Part shown: one piece after another, positions 8,316 to 16,042 of the stretch
How positions within the stretch are numbered: the stretch's first letter is position 1
Layout of the letters: each line of letters opens with the position of its first letter
NCBI GenBank assembly: GCA_039975755.1
Contig: JBDWGM010000007.1
Span: 1 to 30,752, forward strand
Direction: 5' to 3'
DNA from: JABSSA01 sp039975755
GTDB taxonomy: Bacteria; Pseudomonadota; Alphaproteobacteria; Rhodobacterales; Rhodobacteraceae
Length of the DNA: 30,752 nucleotides
Made by a program: the position numbers and the translations under genes
The notes under the pieces: generated by a model
Databases searched by the model: none
What the model was told of the DNA's origin: nothing
The model's input: only the letters and a program-made list of their open reading frames with translations

Positions 8316-10079
8316 TTAGTCTGCCAGTGCGGCGTCCTCCAAACGCAGTTGAACAGTTTGTTTTCCGCGCCACGAATTCACCTCGAGTCGACCGGCAAGA
8401 TTGAAGGGTTGGCTGCCCGCATCCATCAATGTCGGTCCAAGCGCGCTGTCAAATGCGTTAAACGCAATCGCATCAATACGAGCGCCGCCACGTTCGCCAA
8501 TTGTCAGCTTGAGATGACGTTCACCTACTTTTCTCGCATTAAGAATTTGGGCAGAGGCCAAGGCAAATTTTGGCGCAGCCGCTCCAGCACCGTACGGCCC
8601 CGCAGTTTCCAGTTTTTCAATGAGTTCAAGCGTGGCAGCGGACGGCATGAGCATACCGTCCAACCGCAAATCCGCAGCGCCCAATGAATCTGCGCCCTGT
8701 TTGGCGAGCAAGGCGCTTAGGCGTTCCATCGCAGCTTCGATCTTGTTTTCATCGACAGTTAGGCCTGCAGCCATTCGGTGACCGCCCCCTTTGGTCAGGG
8801 CGCCTTCAAGGGCGAGCCGCTGAATAGGGGCACCCAGATCAATGCCAGATACGCTGCGTCCTGACCCTTTACCAACCCCATTTTCGGTGCCAATTACGAT
8901 AGCGGGTCTATTCGCGGCCTCTTTCAAACGAGACGCAACAATCCCGACAACACCGGGATGCCAGCCTTCACCGGCAGCCCACACAAGAGGGGCGTCAAAG
9001 CCGCGTTCTTCCGCTTGGGCCAAGGCTGCTGCGCGCACTTCTTCTTCTATGGCGCGTCGATCTGCGTTCAATTGTTCCAGTCGTTCGGCCAGCGCGTCGG
9101 CCTCGTTGGAATCTGACGTCGACAGGAGGCGCGCACCCAGGTCTGCCTGACCAATCCGGCCACCTGCGTTGATGCGCGGGCCAAGAACGTAGCCCAAGTG
9201 ATAAGAGGTCGGGGCAGTATCTAGGCGGGCAACATCCGACAATGCAACAAGACCGGGATGTTCACGACGTGCCATGACTTTCAATCCCTGCCGCACAAAC
9301 GCACGGTTCAGGCCATGCAGCGGGGCAACGTCTGCGACGGTGGCCAAAGCGACAAGGTCCAGCAGTGACATCAAATCTGGAGTTGTCTTACCGGCCTCTC
9401 TGAGTTGCCGACCACATTCGACCAGCAAAAGGAACACAACGCCTGCGGCGCACAGATGCCCAAGGTCGCCAGTTTCGTCTTGTCGGTTCGGATTTACGAC
9501 CGCCAGTGCAGGGGGAAGTGTTTCGCCGGCGAGGTGGTGATCCAAGACAATAACGTCGGCTCCTTGTGCGGCCGCAATAGGTCCGTGGGAGAGCGTACCG
9601 CAATCGACGCATACAATCAGATCGTGGGCACTGGCCAAGCGTGCCATAGCTTCGTCATTTGGTCCGTACCCTTCATCAATCCGGTCAGGGACATAAAGTG
9701 TTGGCTTCAGACCAAAATGGCGCAACCAAATAATCAATTGGGCCGCCGACGCGCCGCCATCGACATCGTAATCTGCAAAAACTGCGATTTTTTCGTTTCC
9801 GGTCGCAGCTGAAATCAACCTGCCTGCCGCGGTTTCCATATCGCGAAGGTTACGGGGGGCAGGCATCAACTCGCGCAGTGTGGGGGCCAAAAAGCTGTCG
9901 ACCTGTTCCGAAGATACGGCCAATCGCGCCAAAACATGGCATAGGGCCAGCGGAAGGTCATTTTGTTGGAAGAGAGTTTCGGCGGATCTAACAACTTCAA
10001 CTGACGGGCCGATCCAACGGCGCTGGGTCAATGAAGATTCGACACCAAGAAAACCCGGTTCACCCGGAAAATGCGTCAT
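8316..10079 (-). CDS. recJ: Single-stranded-DNA-specific exonuclease RecJ
   Basis: RecJ is a 5'-3' single-strand DNA exonuclease acting in recombination and mismatch/base-excision repair. The 587-residue product has the DHH-family motifs: motif I VFADYDVDG at ~100-108, CVDCGT at ~157-162, and the signature DHH at 180-182. It also has the DHHA1 region with GKGSGRS and KGGGHRMAAG (~400-440), and a C-terminal OB-like domain. Length is normal for alphaproteobacteria. Motif I reads DYDVDG-GAS where many RecJ have DYDVDG-ATS, a conservative variant. The start lies behind GGGGG-TAGG. It sits downstream of glpX and hom on the same strand, a grouping seen in roseobacters, but is separated from glpX by a VPLPA-CTERM gene. 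Confidence 0.96.
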   Translation of the reverse strand: MTHFPGEPGFLGVESSLTQRRWIGPSVEVVRSAETLFQQNDLPLALCHVLARLAVSSEQVDSFLAPTLRELMPAPRNLRDMETAAGRLISAATGNEKIAVFADYDVDGGASAAQLIIWLRHFGLKPTLYVPDRIDEGYGPNDEAMARLASAHDLIVCVDCGTLSHGPIAAAQGADVIVLDHHLAGETLPPALAVVNPNRQDETGDLGHLCAAGVVFLLLVECGRQLREAGKTTPDLMSLLDLVALATVADVAPLHGLNRAFVRQGLKVMARREHPGLVALSDVARLDTAPTSYHLGYVLGPRINAGGRIGQADLGARLLSTSDSNEADALAERLEQLNADRRAIEEEVRAAALAQAEERGFDAPLVWAAGEGWHPGVVGIVASRLKEAANRPAIVIGTENGVGKGSGRSVSGIDLGAPIQRLALEGALTKGGGHRMAAGLTVDENKIEAAMERLSALLAKQGADSLGAADLRLDGMLMPSAATLELIEKLETAGPYGAGAAAPKFALASAQILNARKVGERHLKLTIGERGGARIDAIAFNAFDSALGPTLMDAGSQPFNLAGRLEVNSWRGKQTVQLRLEDAALAD

Positions 10080-10147
10080 CCTACCCCCAACGCGAAGTTG
10101 TTACGGGGTAGGAGACTATAGAAGTGCGAAGACGTGCGAAAGAGCCC

Positions 10148-10750
10148 TTAGGACGCTTTGCGTGATTTACGTCCGCGCATCCCCAACAATGCAAGACCTG
10201 TCCCAAGCAGAACTGCGCCCGCAGGAAGCGGTACTGGTGCAGGTGCTGTTTGGTTGGAGGCTGGGTCGGCAGCTGATGCGGTGAATACCGAAGAGCCTTT
10301 TGCACCAACTTCGCGTGCAAGGAAGCCGATTTTAACATCTTGGAAGTCTGCTGCGGTCAACCCGCTATCAGCCGTTGTCAGAACTTCGAACGATTTACCG
10401 TTGCGAAATCTCTTTCTGAACTGCGTGCCTTTTCTGACACCAAGCGCTTTTGAAAACCGCTTTTTTCTATACGTCATGAATGCGCCATCTGTCTCAAAAA
10501 CTTTTGCTTTGAGTCCTTCAAAGTAAACCGCTTTTACTTTGTTTGCAGTATCAAGATTCCTAAACACGATACTAACCTGCCCGGAAGCCGTGTCAGTAAC
10601 CGTTGCAGAAAACATTTCACTCGCGATGAGTGTTACACCGTCGAACCGAGCGTCCGCCGGTGTGTCGTTAAAGTCGTACGACACAGTGGCTGCGAACGAC
10701 TGAGTCGCAGCCAGCGTTGCCGCCGCCAAATATAGGGAAAGTCGCTTCAT
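10148..10750 (-). CDS. VPLPA-CTERM sorting-domain secreted protein
   Basis: This 200-residue protein has an N-terminal signal peptide (MKRLSLYLAAATLAATQSFA) and a C-terminal tripartite sorting signal: VPLPAG at 173-178, a hydrophobic helix at 177-191, and a basic tail RGRKSRK. This is the VPLPA-CTERM variant of PEP-CTERM, recognised in Rhodobacterales by an exosortase-type enzyme; no exosortase gene is in the window. The middle is beta-rich (SYDFNDTPADARFDGVTLI, VSIVFRNLDT) with a strikingly basic patch (YRKKRFSKALGVRKGTQFRK, 94-113). It probably becomes an envelope or extracellular protein linked to exopolysaccharide or surface structure. It lies between glpX and recJ but has its own upstream gap of ~160 bases, so it is likely transcribed separately. 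Confidence 0.85.
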   Translation of the reverse strand: MKRLSLYLAAATLAATQSFAATVSYDFNDTPADARFDGVTLIASEMFSATVTDTASGQVSIVFRNLDTANKVKAVYFEGLKAKVFETDGAFMTYRKKRFSKALGVRKGTQFRKRFRNGKSFEVLTTADSGLTAADFQDVKIGFLAREVGAKGSSVFTASAADPASNQTAPAPVPLPAGAVLLGTGLALLGMRGRKSRKAS

Positions 10751-10912
10751 TTTGCCTACCTTTTACAAAAAATCAGGTGGCCGGCGACCACCAATGACTA
10801 CAAACACCTAAGCTTTTTTTAGCTCAATCGAATTGTGGTTACAATGGGGAATATTTGCGGCAAAGTATCAATGAAATTAACAACCTACGGGTGTTTTGGG
10901 GTAACGAAAATG

Positions 10913-11878
10913 TCAACTATCCACGGGGGTTTTGTACGTCATTCGGCGTACAGATCCAGTTTTTGAACGCATAAGTAGTGTTTCGCAGGTGAGCCAGCCT
11001 GGCTCGCGCTTGACAGACGTCAAAAGTGACCCGCTGGTGACGCCTGTCGCCGCAAAGATAACATCTTCAGTAACCATTTCATCGCGTGAATAGACGCGAT
11101 CGAAATCAGTGATTCCGGCTTTTGTTGCGCGGGCTTTTTCATCACCGTTTCGGAACAAAAGGCGGCCAAAGATCTGACCTCCCATGCACTTAAGAGCGGC
11201 TGCGGCCAAAACACCTTCTGGTGCTCCGCCTGCGCCCATATACATATCGATTCCTGTTGATGGGTCCGCGCAATGCATAACGCCGGCGACGTCACCATCC
11301 GTAATCAGGCGAATTGAGGCGCCTGTGGATCTGATGTCATCGATGATTGCGTCATGGCGCGGGCGTTCAAGAACACAAACTGTGATATCTTGGGTCGAAC
11401 ATACCTTTGCCTTGGCCAAAGCTTGCACACGCTCAGCAGGCGACATGTCCAAAGTGACAACACCCTCGTCAAAACCCGGGCCAATTGCCAATTTATCCAT
11501 ATAGACATCTGGCGCATGCAGCATTGAACCACGCGGTCCCATCGCAATGACCGTCAACGCATTTGGCATATCTTTTGCCGTCAGTGTCGTGCCCTCTAAC
11601 GGGTCCAATGCAATATCGACGCCGGGGCCGTTGCCAGTTCCGACTTCTTCACCGATGAACAACATAGGCGCTTCATCGCGTTCGCCTTCACCAATCACGA
11701 CGACGCCAGCAATATCCAAAAGATTGAGCTGCTCACGCATCGCGTTGACGGCCGCTTGGTCCGCTTCTTTCTCATCACCGCGTCCAACAAGACGGGCCGA
11801 AGCAAGAGCGGCAGCTTCCGAAACACGCGCGAGGCCGAGCGATAGCATTCGGTCTTGAAACTGAGCTGAGCGGTCCAT
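10913..11878 (-). CDS. glpX: Class II fructose-1,6-bisphosphatase GlpX
   Basis: GlpX hydrolyses fructose-1,6-bisphosphate to fructose-6-phosphate in gluconeogenesis, using a divalent metal in the cytoplasm. The 321-residue product has the family's metal-binding motifs GEGERDEAPMLFIGEEVG (63-80) and DPLEGT (92-97), then YMDKLAIGP, and GGAPEGVLAAAALKCMGGQ. Length is typical. It starts 92 bases after the end of hom on the same strand. The pairing fits growth on organic acids or amino acids, where gluconeogenesis is essential. Confidence 0.97.
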   Translation of the reverse strand: MDRSAQFQDRMLSLGLARVSEAAALASARLVGRGDEKEADQAAVNAMREQLNLLDIAGVVVIGEGERDEAPMLFIGEEVGTGNGPGVDIALDPLEGTTLTAKDMPNALTVIAMGPRGSMLHAPDVYMDKLAIGPGFDEGVVTLDMSPAERVQALAKAKVCSTQDITVCVLERPRHDAIIDDIRSTGASIRLITDGDVAGVMHCADPSTGIDMYMGAGGAPEGVLAAAALKCMGGQIFGRLLFRNGDEKARATKAGITDFDRVYSRDEMVTEDVIFAATGVTSGSLLTSVKREPGWLTCETLLMRSKTGSVRRMTYKTPVDS

Positions 11879-11970
11879 GAACTAATCTCCAAGTGCTAAA
11901 TTCACAGGCCTGTTATCGGCGCACTTACTGAGTGGCAAGCGGATTGCACCCGGAAATCAATTGATAGCGC

Positions 11971-13263
11971 TCACACTGCTTCGATACGCAATGCAACTGG
12001 CTTGCTGGCCATGACTCCGGTCTCTGGCAACGCGCCAAGTGCGATATCCAAGGCCGTTCGTGTGCATTTATGTGTGACGATTAGAACGGGCGCGGTGTCA
12101 GGTTCAGAATCATGTGCATATTGGCGCATACGATCAATGCTGATGCCCGAGTCCCCTAATACGGTTGCGACTTTGGCCAGCGCTCCGGGTTTGTCCTGAA
12201 GAGCCATTCGCAAGTAATAAGGCGCGGGTAGGTCCGAGACCGCGCGCTGCGCTTTTTGTAAGCTTTTCGCGGGTTGACCAAAGACCGGTAGGATGAGGCG
12301 GCGAGCAATATCGCAAACGTCGCCTAAGACAGCACTTGCAGTTGGGCCTTCGCCGGCGCCGGGTCCGCGCAACGTGATTTGTTCAACGGCGTCACCTTCG
12401 ACGACCACCATATTGGTTCCTCCTTCGAGTTGACCGAGAGGCGAAGTGGCGGGGACAAGACACGGCATCATGCGTTGTTCAAGTCCGCGACCCGATTTTT
12501 GGGTCACGCCCAGCAATTTGATACGGTATCCCATATCCGAGGCGGCGCGTATGTCCTCAATGCTAACGCGTTCGATGCCTTCCAGTTCAATCCCATCAAA
12601 GTCGGGCTGAGTGCCAAACGCCAATGCGGACAGCAAAGCCAACTTGTGCGCTGCATCTATCCCACCAACATCCAACTTTGGATCAGCTTCGAGATATCCA
12701 AGACCATCCGCTTCGGCAAAAACCTCTTCATAGGTCAGCCCAGCACTTTCCATGCGTGTCAGGATGTAATTGCAGGACCCATTCATCACCCCCATAACGC
12801 GGGTGATTTCGTTTCCTGCAAGTCCTTCACAAAGGGCCTTGATAATCGGGATACCCCCGGCCACCGCGGCTTCGTAACGCAAAGCCAAACCGGCGTCTTC
12901 TGCTTGCTCGGCGAGCGATTGACCATGCATGGCAAGCATTGCCTTATTGGCCGTCACAACATGCTTGCCGGCCGCCAATGCGGCTTCGGTTGCATTCTTT
13001 GCGGGGCCATCTTCACCGCCCATCAATTCGATGAAAACATCCACATCATCGCGTGTCGCCAAAACCGTAGGATCGGTTTCCCAAGCGTAGTCGGACAAAG
13101 ACACACCTCGGTCTTTGTTGTGACTGCGCGCTGAGACCGCCGAGATAACCAACGGTCGTCCAGTGCGTGCTTCGAGCAGGGCGGCATGTTTGCGAAGGAT
13201 GCGGACGACGCCCACACCAACCGTGCCAAGGCCTGCAATGCCAAGTCGAAGGGGCTTTGCCAT
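11971..13263 (-). CDS. hom: Homoserine dehydrogenase
   Basis: This enzyme reduces aspartate-4-semialdehyde to homoserine with NAD(P)H, on the route to threonine, isoleucine and methionine. The 430-residue product begins with a Rossmann motif GIAGLGTVGVGV (8-19). It continues with TANKA, the catalytic-domain signature VMNGSCNYILTRM, and DPKLDVGGIDAAHKLALL. A C-terminal ACT domain follows (~350-425, YYLRMALQDKPGALAKVATV). The ACT domain is expected to give threonine feedback inhibition. It precedes glpX on the same strand, and the two may be co-transcribed. Confidence 0.97.
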   Translation of the reverse strand: MAKPLRLGIAGLGTVGVGVVRILRKHAALLEARTGRPLVISAVSARSHNKDRGVSLSDYAWETDPTVLATRDDVDVFIELMGGEDGPAKNATEAALAAGKHVVTANKAMLAMHGQSLAEQAEDAGLALRYEAAVAGGIPIIKALCEGLAGNEITRVMGVMNGSCNYILTRMESAGLTYEEVFAEADGLGYLEADPKLDVGGIDAAHKLALLSALAFGTQPDFDGIELEGIERVSIEDIRAASDMGYRIKLLGVTQKSGRGLEQRMMPCLVPATSPLGQLEGGTNMVVVEGDAVEQITLRGPGAGEGPTASAVLGDVCDIARRLILPVFGQPAKSLQKAQRAVSDLPAPYYLRMALQDKPGALAKVATVLGDSGISIDRMRQYAHDSEPDTAPVLIVTHKCTRTALDIALGALPETGVMASKPVALRIEAV

Positions 13264-13339
13264 GTGGTGATCCTTTGTTTGCGGGTCTGTTTGGCGGTCG
13301 AATAGCGGGTTCGCGATTGGTCTGCAATCGGCCAGTGGC

Positions 13340-13627
13340 CTAGATCGGTGATTCAGCTAACCTTGCACGCGATGCCCGATCAATAACGGGCCCGCGTAAA
13401 CGCGCAGCACGTGCGCGCAGAGATGCCAATCGTCCCTCAAGTGTTTTGACGGTTTCTTGTGGATTTGTGCCTGTACCGGCATTTTGTGCCAGTAATGGCT
13501 CAAGGGGAACCAGTGCCGGAAAATCCGCAGTCCGCGCCGCAGGGCTAAAGGACGAGTCCAGCTCGGGGAAGGTCGCGCATGAAGCAAGACCACAAATCAG
13601 CGTTAAAGAACAAACCAAACGAAGCAT
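13340..13627 (-). CDS. Small lipoprotein of unknown function
   Basis: The frame opens at 13642, but the second ATG (13627) gives a tidy lipoprotein signal: MLRLVCSLTLICGLASC, with lipobox L-A-S-C and the modified Cys at residue 17. The mature ~78 residues are unremarkable, with a possible short coiled coil (VKTLEGRLASLRARAARLRG). It is likely attached to the inner or outer membrane facing the periplasm. It lies upstream of hom on the same strand and divergent from the tetR gene. I do not recognise a family. Confidence 0.65.
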   Translation of the reverse strand: MLRLVCSLTLICGLASCATFPELDSSFSPAARTADFPALVPLEPLLAQNAGTGTNPQETVKTLEGRLASLRARAARLRGPVIDRASRARLAESPI

Positions 13628-13676
13628 GTCACAGGGATGCACCAGTCATCGGCGCGTTGCAAGCGCGGCTTGGTTT

Positions 13677-13690
13677 TGAACAAGTGTTCA
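13677..13690 (+). promoter_or_regulatory. Candidate TetR operator (perfect palindrome)
   Basis: TGAACA-AG-TGTTCA is a perfect 6+6 inverted repeat with a 2-bp spacer. It ends 14 bases before the ATG of the TetR gene and lies between it and the divergent lipoprotein gene. The position and size are as expected for an autoregulatory TetR-dimer site that could also affect the divergent gene. Flanking GTTTT and AAAAC extend the symmetry imperfectly. Confidence 0.6.
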
Positions 13691-13704
13691 GTTAAAACCG
13701 AGCC

Positions 13705-14286
13705 ATGGCGCGCACGGCAGGATCACATTCTGATATCACCGGTCCTCGGATCAAAGAGGCTGCCGTCACGCTTTTTGCACAACATGGATATGCAGCGGTT
13801 TCGATGCGTCAAATTGCAAAGGAAGTCGGCGTTCAGGCCGGAGCTTTGTACAATTACACGCCGGACAAACAGACGTTGCTGTTTGAGGCAATGCGCAGTC
13901 ATCTTGTTGAGTTGCTAGAGGCATGCCCCGCAGGCACAAATGCACCCTTTGCAGATTTGGAAGGTTTTGTGCGATTCCACATCGCGTTTCACCGGGAACG
14001 ACCAGATGAAGTGTTCATAGCGTACATGGAATTGCGTAATCTAAACGATGCAAATTTTGCACAGATCGAAACACTACGGCGTTCCTATGAGGCACGATTG
14101 GAAATGATCTTGAACGCAGGAGTGCAATTCGGCGCATTTAGCGTTCAAGACACCCGAATAATGACGCGTGCGTTGATCGCAATGCTCAACGGGGTCAACA
14201 CGTGGTTCCGCACAGGTGGGGCGTTAACATTGGATGATGTGCTGGCCGTTTATTGGGACATGGTGCGCAAGTCTGTATCGGCTTGA
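13705..14286 (+). CDS. TetR-family transcriptional regulator
   Basis: This 193-residue protein has an N-terminal TetR helix-turn-helix (residues ~15-60: AAVTLFAQHGYAAVSMRQIA, then KEVGVQAGALYNYTPDKQTL). A helical ligand-binding domain follows, with a MLNGVNTWFRTGG segment near the end that is common in TetR regulators of acyl-CoA and fatty-acid genes. It should act as a homodimeric repressor released by a small ligand. A perfect palindrome 14 bases before its start suggests autoregulation. The nearest candidate target is the divergent lipoprotein gene. The inducer cannot be read from the sequence. Confidence 0.9.
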   Translation: MARTAGSHSDITGPRIKEAAVTLFAQHGYAAVSMRQIAKEVGVQAGALYNYTPDKQTLLFEAMRSHLVELLEACPAGTNAPFADLEGFVRFHIAFHRERPDEVFIAYMELRNLNDANFAQIETLRRSYEARLEMILNAGVQFGAFSVQDTRIMTRALIAMLNGVNTWFRTGGALTLDDVLAVYWDMVRKSVSA

Positions 14287-14287
14287 T

Positions 14288-14304
14288 TGAAGGATCGACC
14301 TTCA
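14288..14304. terminator. Hairpin between convergent tetR and pirin genes
   Basis: TGAAGG-ATCGA-CCTTCA forms a 6-bp stem that begins 2 bases after the tetR stop. There is no strong T run on either side, so it is at best a weak bidirectional terminator. Confidence 0.35.
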
Positions 14305-14346
14305 CAATTAAACGTCTTAAGCGAGTGCATTGGCTGAAACCTGCAA

Positions 14347-15258
14347 TCAGTGTTTTGGTTGAATAAAGGTCCCATTTCGCAACTGACGCATGGCTTCCAT
14401 CAATTCGTCTTGCGTGTTCATGACGATGGGGCCGTGCCATGCCACTGGTTCGTCAATCGGTGCGCCAGATATCAGCAAAAACCTCATACCCTCTGGCCCT
14501 GCCTGAACGGTTACTTCGTCGCCTGTCCCAAATCGCACAAGGGTGCGGTCCCCTGACAGATCACGGATATTGACCTCTTGTCCCGCCACTTCTTTTTCCA
14601 GCAGCACGCCAGAGGGATCGCTTGCGTCTGCGAACGCTCCAGCACCTTCAAACACATAGGCAAATGCACGGCGATAGGTGTCTATCTTGAACGTTTTCCT
14701 AACACCTGCGGGCACATAGATATCCAGGTATTGAGGGTCAGCGGCAATCCCATCAACAGGACCACGTTTGCCCCAGAATTCGCCCGTGATAACTTTGACA
14801 TGTGTGCCATCATCATCCGTTACTGTCGGAATATCTGTCGCCGTAACATCTTGATAGCGCGGCGCAGTCATCTTCTGGCTTGAGGGCAGATTGCCCCAAA
14901 GCTGAAAGCCATGCATTTGGCCTTCTGCGTTTCCGCTTGGCATCTCTTGGTGCAAAATCCCTGATCCGGCCGTCATCCATTGCACGTCTCCTGCGCCAAG
15001 CGTGCCGTCATTGCCAAGGCTGTCGCCATGTTCCACTGACCCGGCAAGAACATAGGTGATTGTTTCGATGCCGCGATGCGGATGCCATGGAAACCCCTTT
15101 TGATAATCTTCGGGATGTTCGTTGCGGAAATCATCAAACAACAGAAAGGGATCCAGCTCGCTTGGATCTTGAAACCCAAACGCGCGGTGCAATATCACAC
15201 CTGCACCTTCGATCGTCGGCTGCGCTTGGCGTGTTTCAAGTGTTGGTCTGAGGGACAT
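14347..15258 (-). CDS. Pirin family protein (cupin, possible quercetinase)
   Basis: The frame is open from 15360, but the ATG at 15258 is preferred: AAAGAGG lies 5 nt upstream, and the protein then begins MSLRPTLETR with no unexplained extension. The 303-residue product is a bicupin pirin with metal ligands of the family visible as HPH (H59, H61) and HQE (H103, E105). It also has the typical SELDPFLLFDDFRNEHPEDY and FPWHPHRGIETITYVLAGSV segments. Bacterial pirins bind Fe or another metal; some have quercetin 2,3-dioxygenase activity and others modulate partner enzymes. The physiological role here is unknown. It is convergent with the TetR gene. Confidence 0.93.
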   Translation of the reverse strand: MSLRPTLETRQAQPTIEGAGVILHRAFGFQDPSELDPFLLFDDFRNEHPEDYQKGFPWHPHRGIETITYVLAGSVEHGDSLGNDGTLGAGDVQWMTAGSGILHQEMPSGNAEGQMHGFQLWGNLPSSQKMTAPRYQDVTATDIPTVTDDDGTHVKVITGEFWGKRGPVDGIAADPQYLDIYVPAGVRKTFKIDTYRRAFAYVFEGAGAFADASDPSGVLLEKEVAGQEVNIRDLSGDRTLVRFGTGDEVTVQAGPEGMRFLLISGAPIDEPVAWHGPIVMNTQDELMEAMRQLRNGTFIQPKH

Positions 15259-15372
15259 AACAACCTCTTTCTGTTCTAGCTGAACTACAGATAGGGGTCC
15301 TGAAATTATCCGGCAATCTGCAATCGCGCACCGGATATGTGCGAAAGTGGCGGGAACCACCGCAAACGTGAG

Positions 15373-15551
15373 GTTCTCTCATTCCCGAGGACCTGTATGT
15401 ACAGGTGGGTGCCAGGTAACCGAACCAGGGCCCGGACAGAGCCAGCTCCCTCGGATTTGCTTAAGGCCACCGGAATGCAACCTTCCACAAAAAGGGCAGA
15501 ACCCGCCACCGACCTAGGTAGGCCGGGAAGGGCTCCGGGACAAGAGGCAAC
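15373..15551 (+). ncRNA. Candidate long rod-shaped structured RNA (6S-like?)
   Basis: No gene fits here, but the region folds into a long imperfect rod. Successive pairings run inward from the ends: GTT/AAC and CTCT/AGAG (15373-15379 with 15543-15551), TTCCCG/CGGGAA (15382-15387 with 15524-15529), GGGT/ACCC (15407-15410 with 15501-15504) and GCC/GGC (15411-15413 with 15495-15497). A perfect side hairpin ACCTGTA-TG-TACAGGT lies at 15391-15406. Length (~180 nt) and the rod interrupted by a central open region resemble 6S RNA, which binds sigma70 RNA polymerase. I cannot match conserved alphaproteobacterial 6S bases with confidence, and a rod fold does not fix the strand. Two more hairpins follow on the plus side (15559-15586 and 15586-15599). 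Confidence 0.4.
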
Positions 15552-15830
15552 ATGGAATGGGGTGAAATCAGCGTGAAAATCACCCCGGCCTTAAAGCCGT
15601 TTGATAGCGTTTACCGTGAATTCGAGTTGCTTTGAAAAATTGTAACTCATGGGAAAAAGATCTCAATGACCGTATAGCGCGCCTTACCAACTTTTACCGA
15701 AAGTAAGCTCACGTGCTTAGAAATCTGCAGAACAGTGAACCAGCGCCGCTCTAAGGGTGGATATTTGGGTGGATTGAAATGCGGTAATTTCAAAATACCC
15801 GTTAAAATACAACGTCTTGTGTTGATTTTA

Positions 15831-15917
15831 TGGTGCGGTCGAGAAGACTCGAACTTCCACTCCGGTTAAGGAACAGCGACCTCAACGCTGCGCGTCTACC
15901 AATTCCGCCACGACCGC
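15831..15917 (-). tRNA. tRNA-Leu (anticodon GAG)
   Basis: The minus strand gives an 87-nt class II tRNA: acceptor GCGGTCG/CGACCGC, A73 and encoded CCA. The D-arm has GGCGGAATTGGTAGACGC. The anticodon stem GCAGCG/CGCTG flanks the loop TTGAGGT, giving anticodon GAG. A long variable arm and a T-loop (GTTCGAGTC) complete it. The large variable arm and the G-rich D-arm are diagnostic for leucine. Confidence 0.97.
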
Positions 15918-16042
15918 ACTGTCTAGGCACAGGCCGTTTAACGTTCCCTGTCGATCTTGCCAAGAGGGTTTTCACGTAACTTGGCAAAGAAAAACCGCCC
16001 GCGCGAAAACTGCACGGGCGGTGTGATGGAATTATATGTTGT

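Noticed and set aside
12379..13134. 251-residue plus-strand frame
   Set aside because: It is antisense to homoserine dehydrogenase, whose motifs and ACT domain are intact; no family resemblance.
15373..15551. RNase P RNA, tmRNA, SRP RNA or cobalamin riboswitch
   Set aside because: The conserved GAGGAAAGTCCGGGC block of RNase P, a tRNA-like end or tag reading frame for tmRNA, the SRP domain IV core, and the cobalamin-box sequences are all absent on both strands.
15337..15576. 79-residue plus-strand frame
   Set aside because: It sits on the rod-like RNA candidate and has Pro/Arg/Thr-rich non-protein composition.
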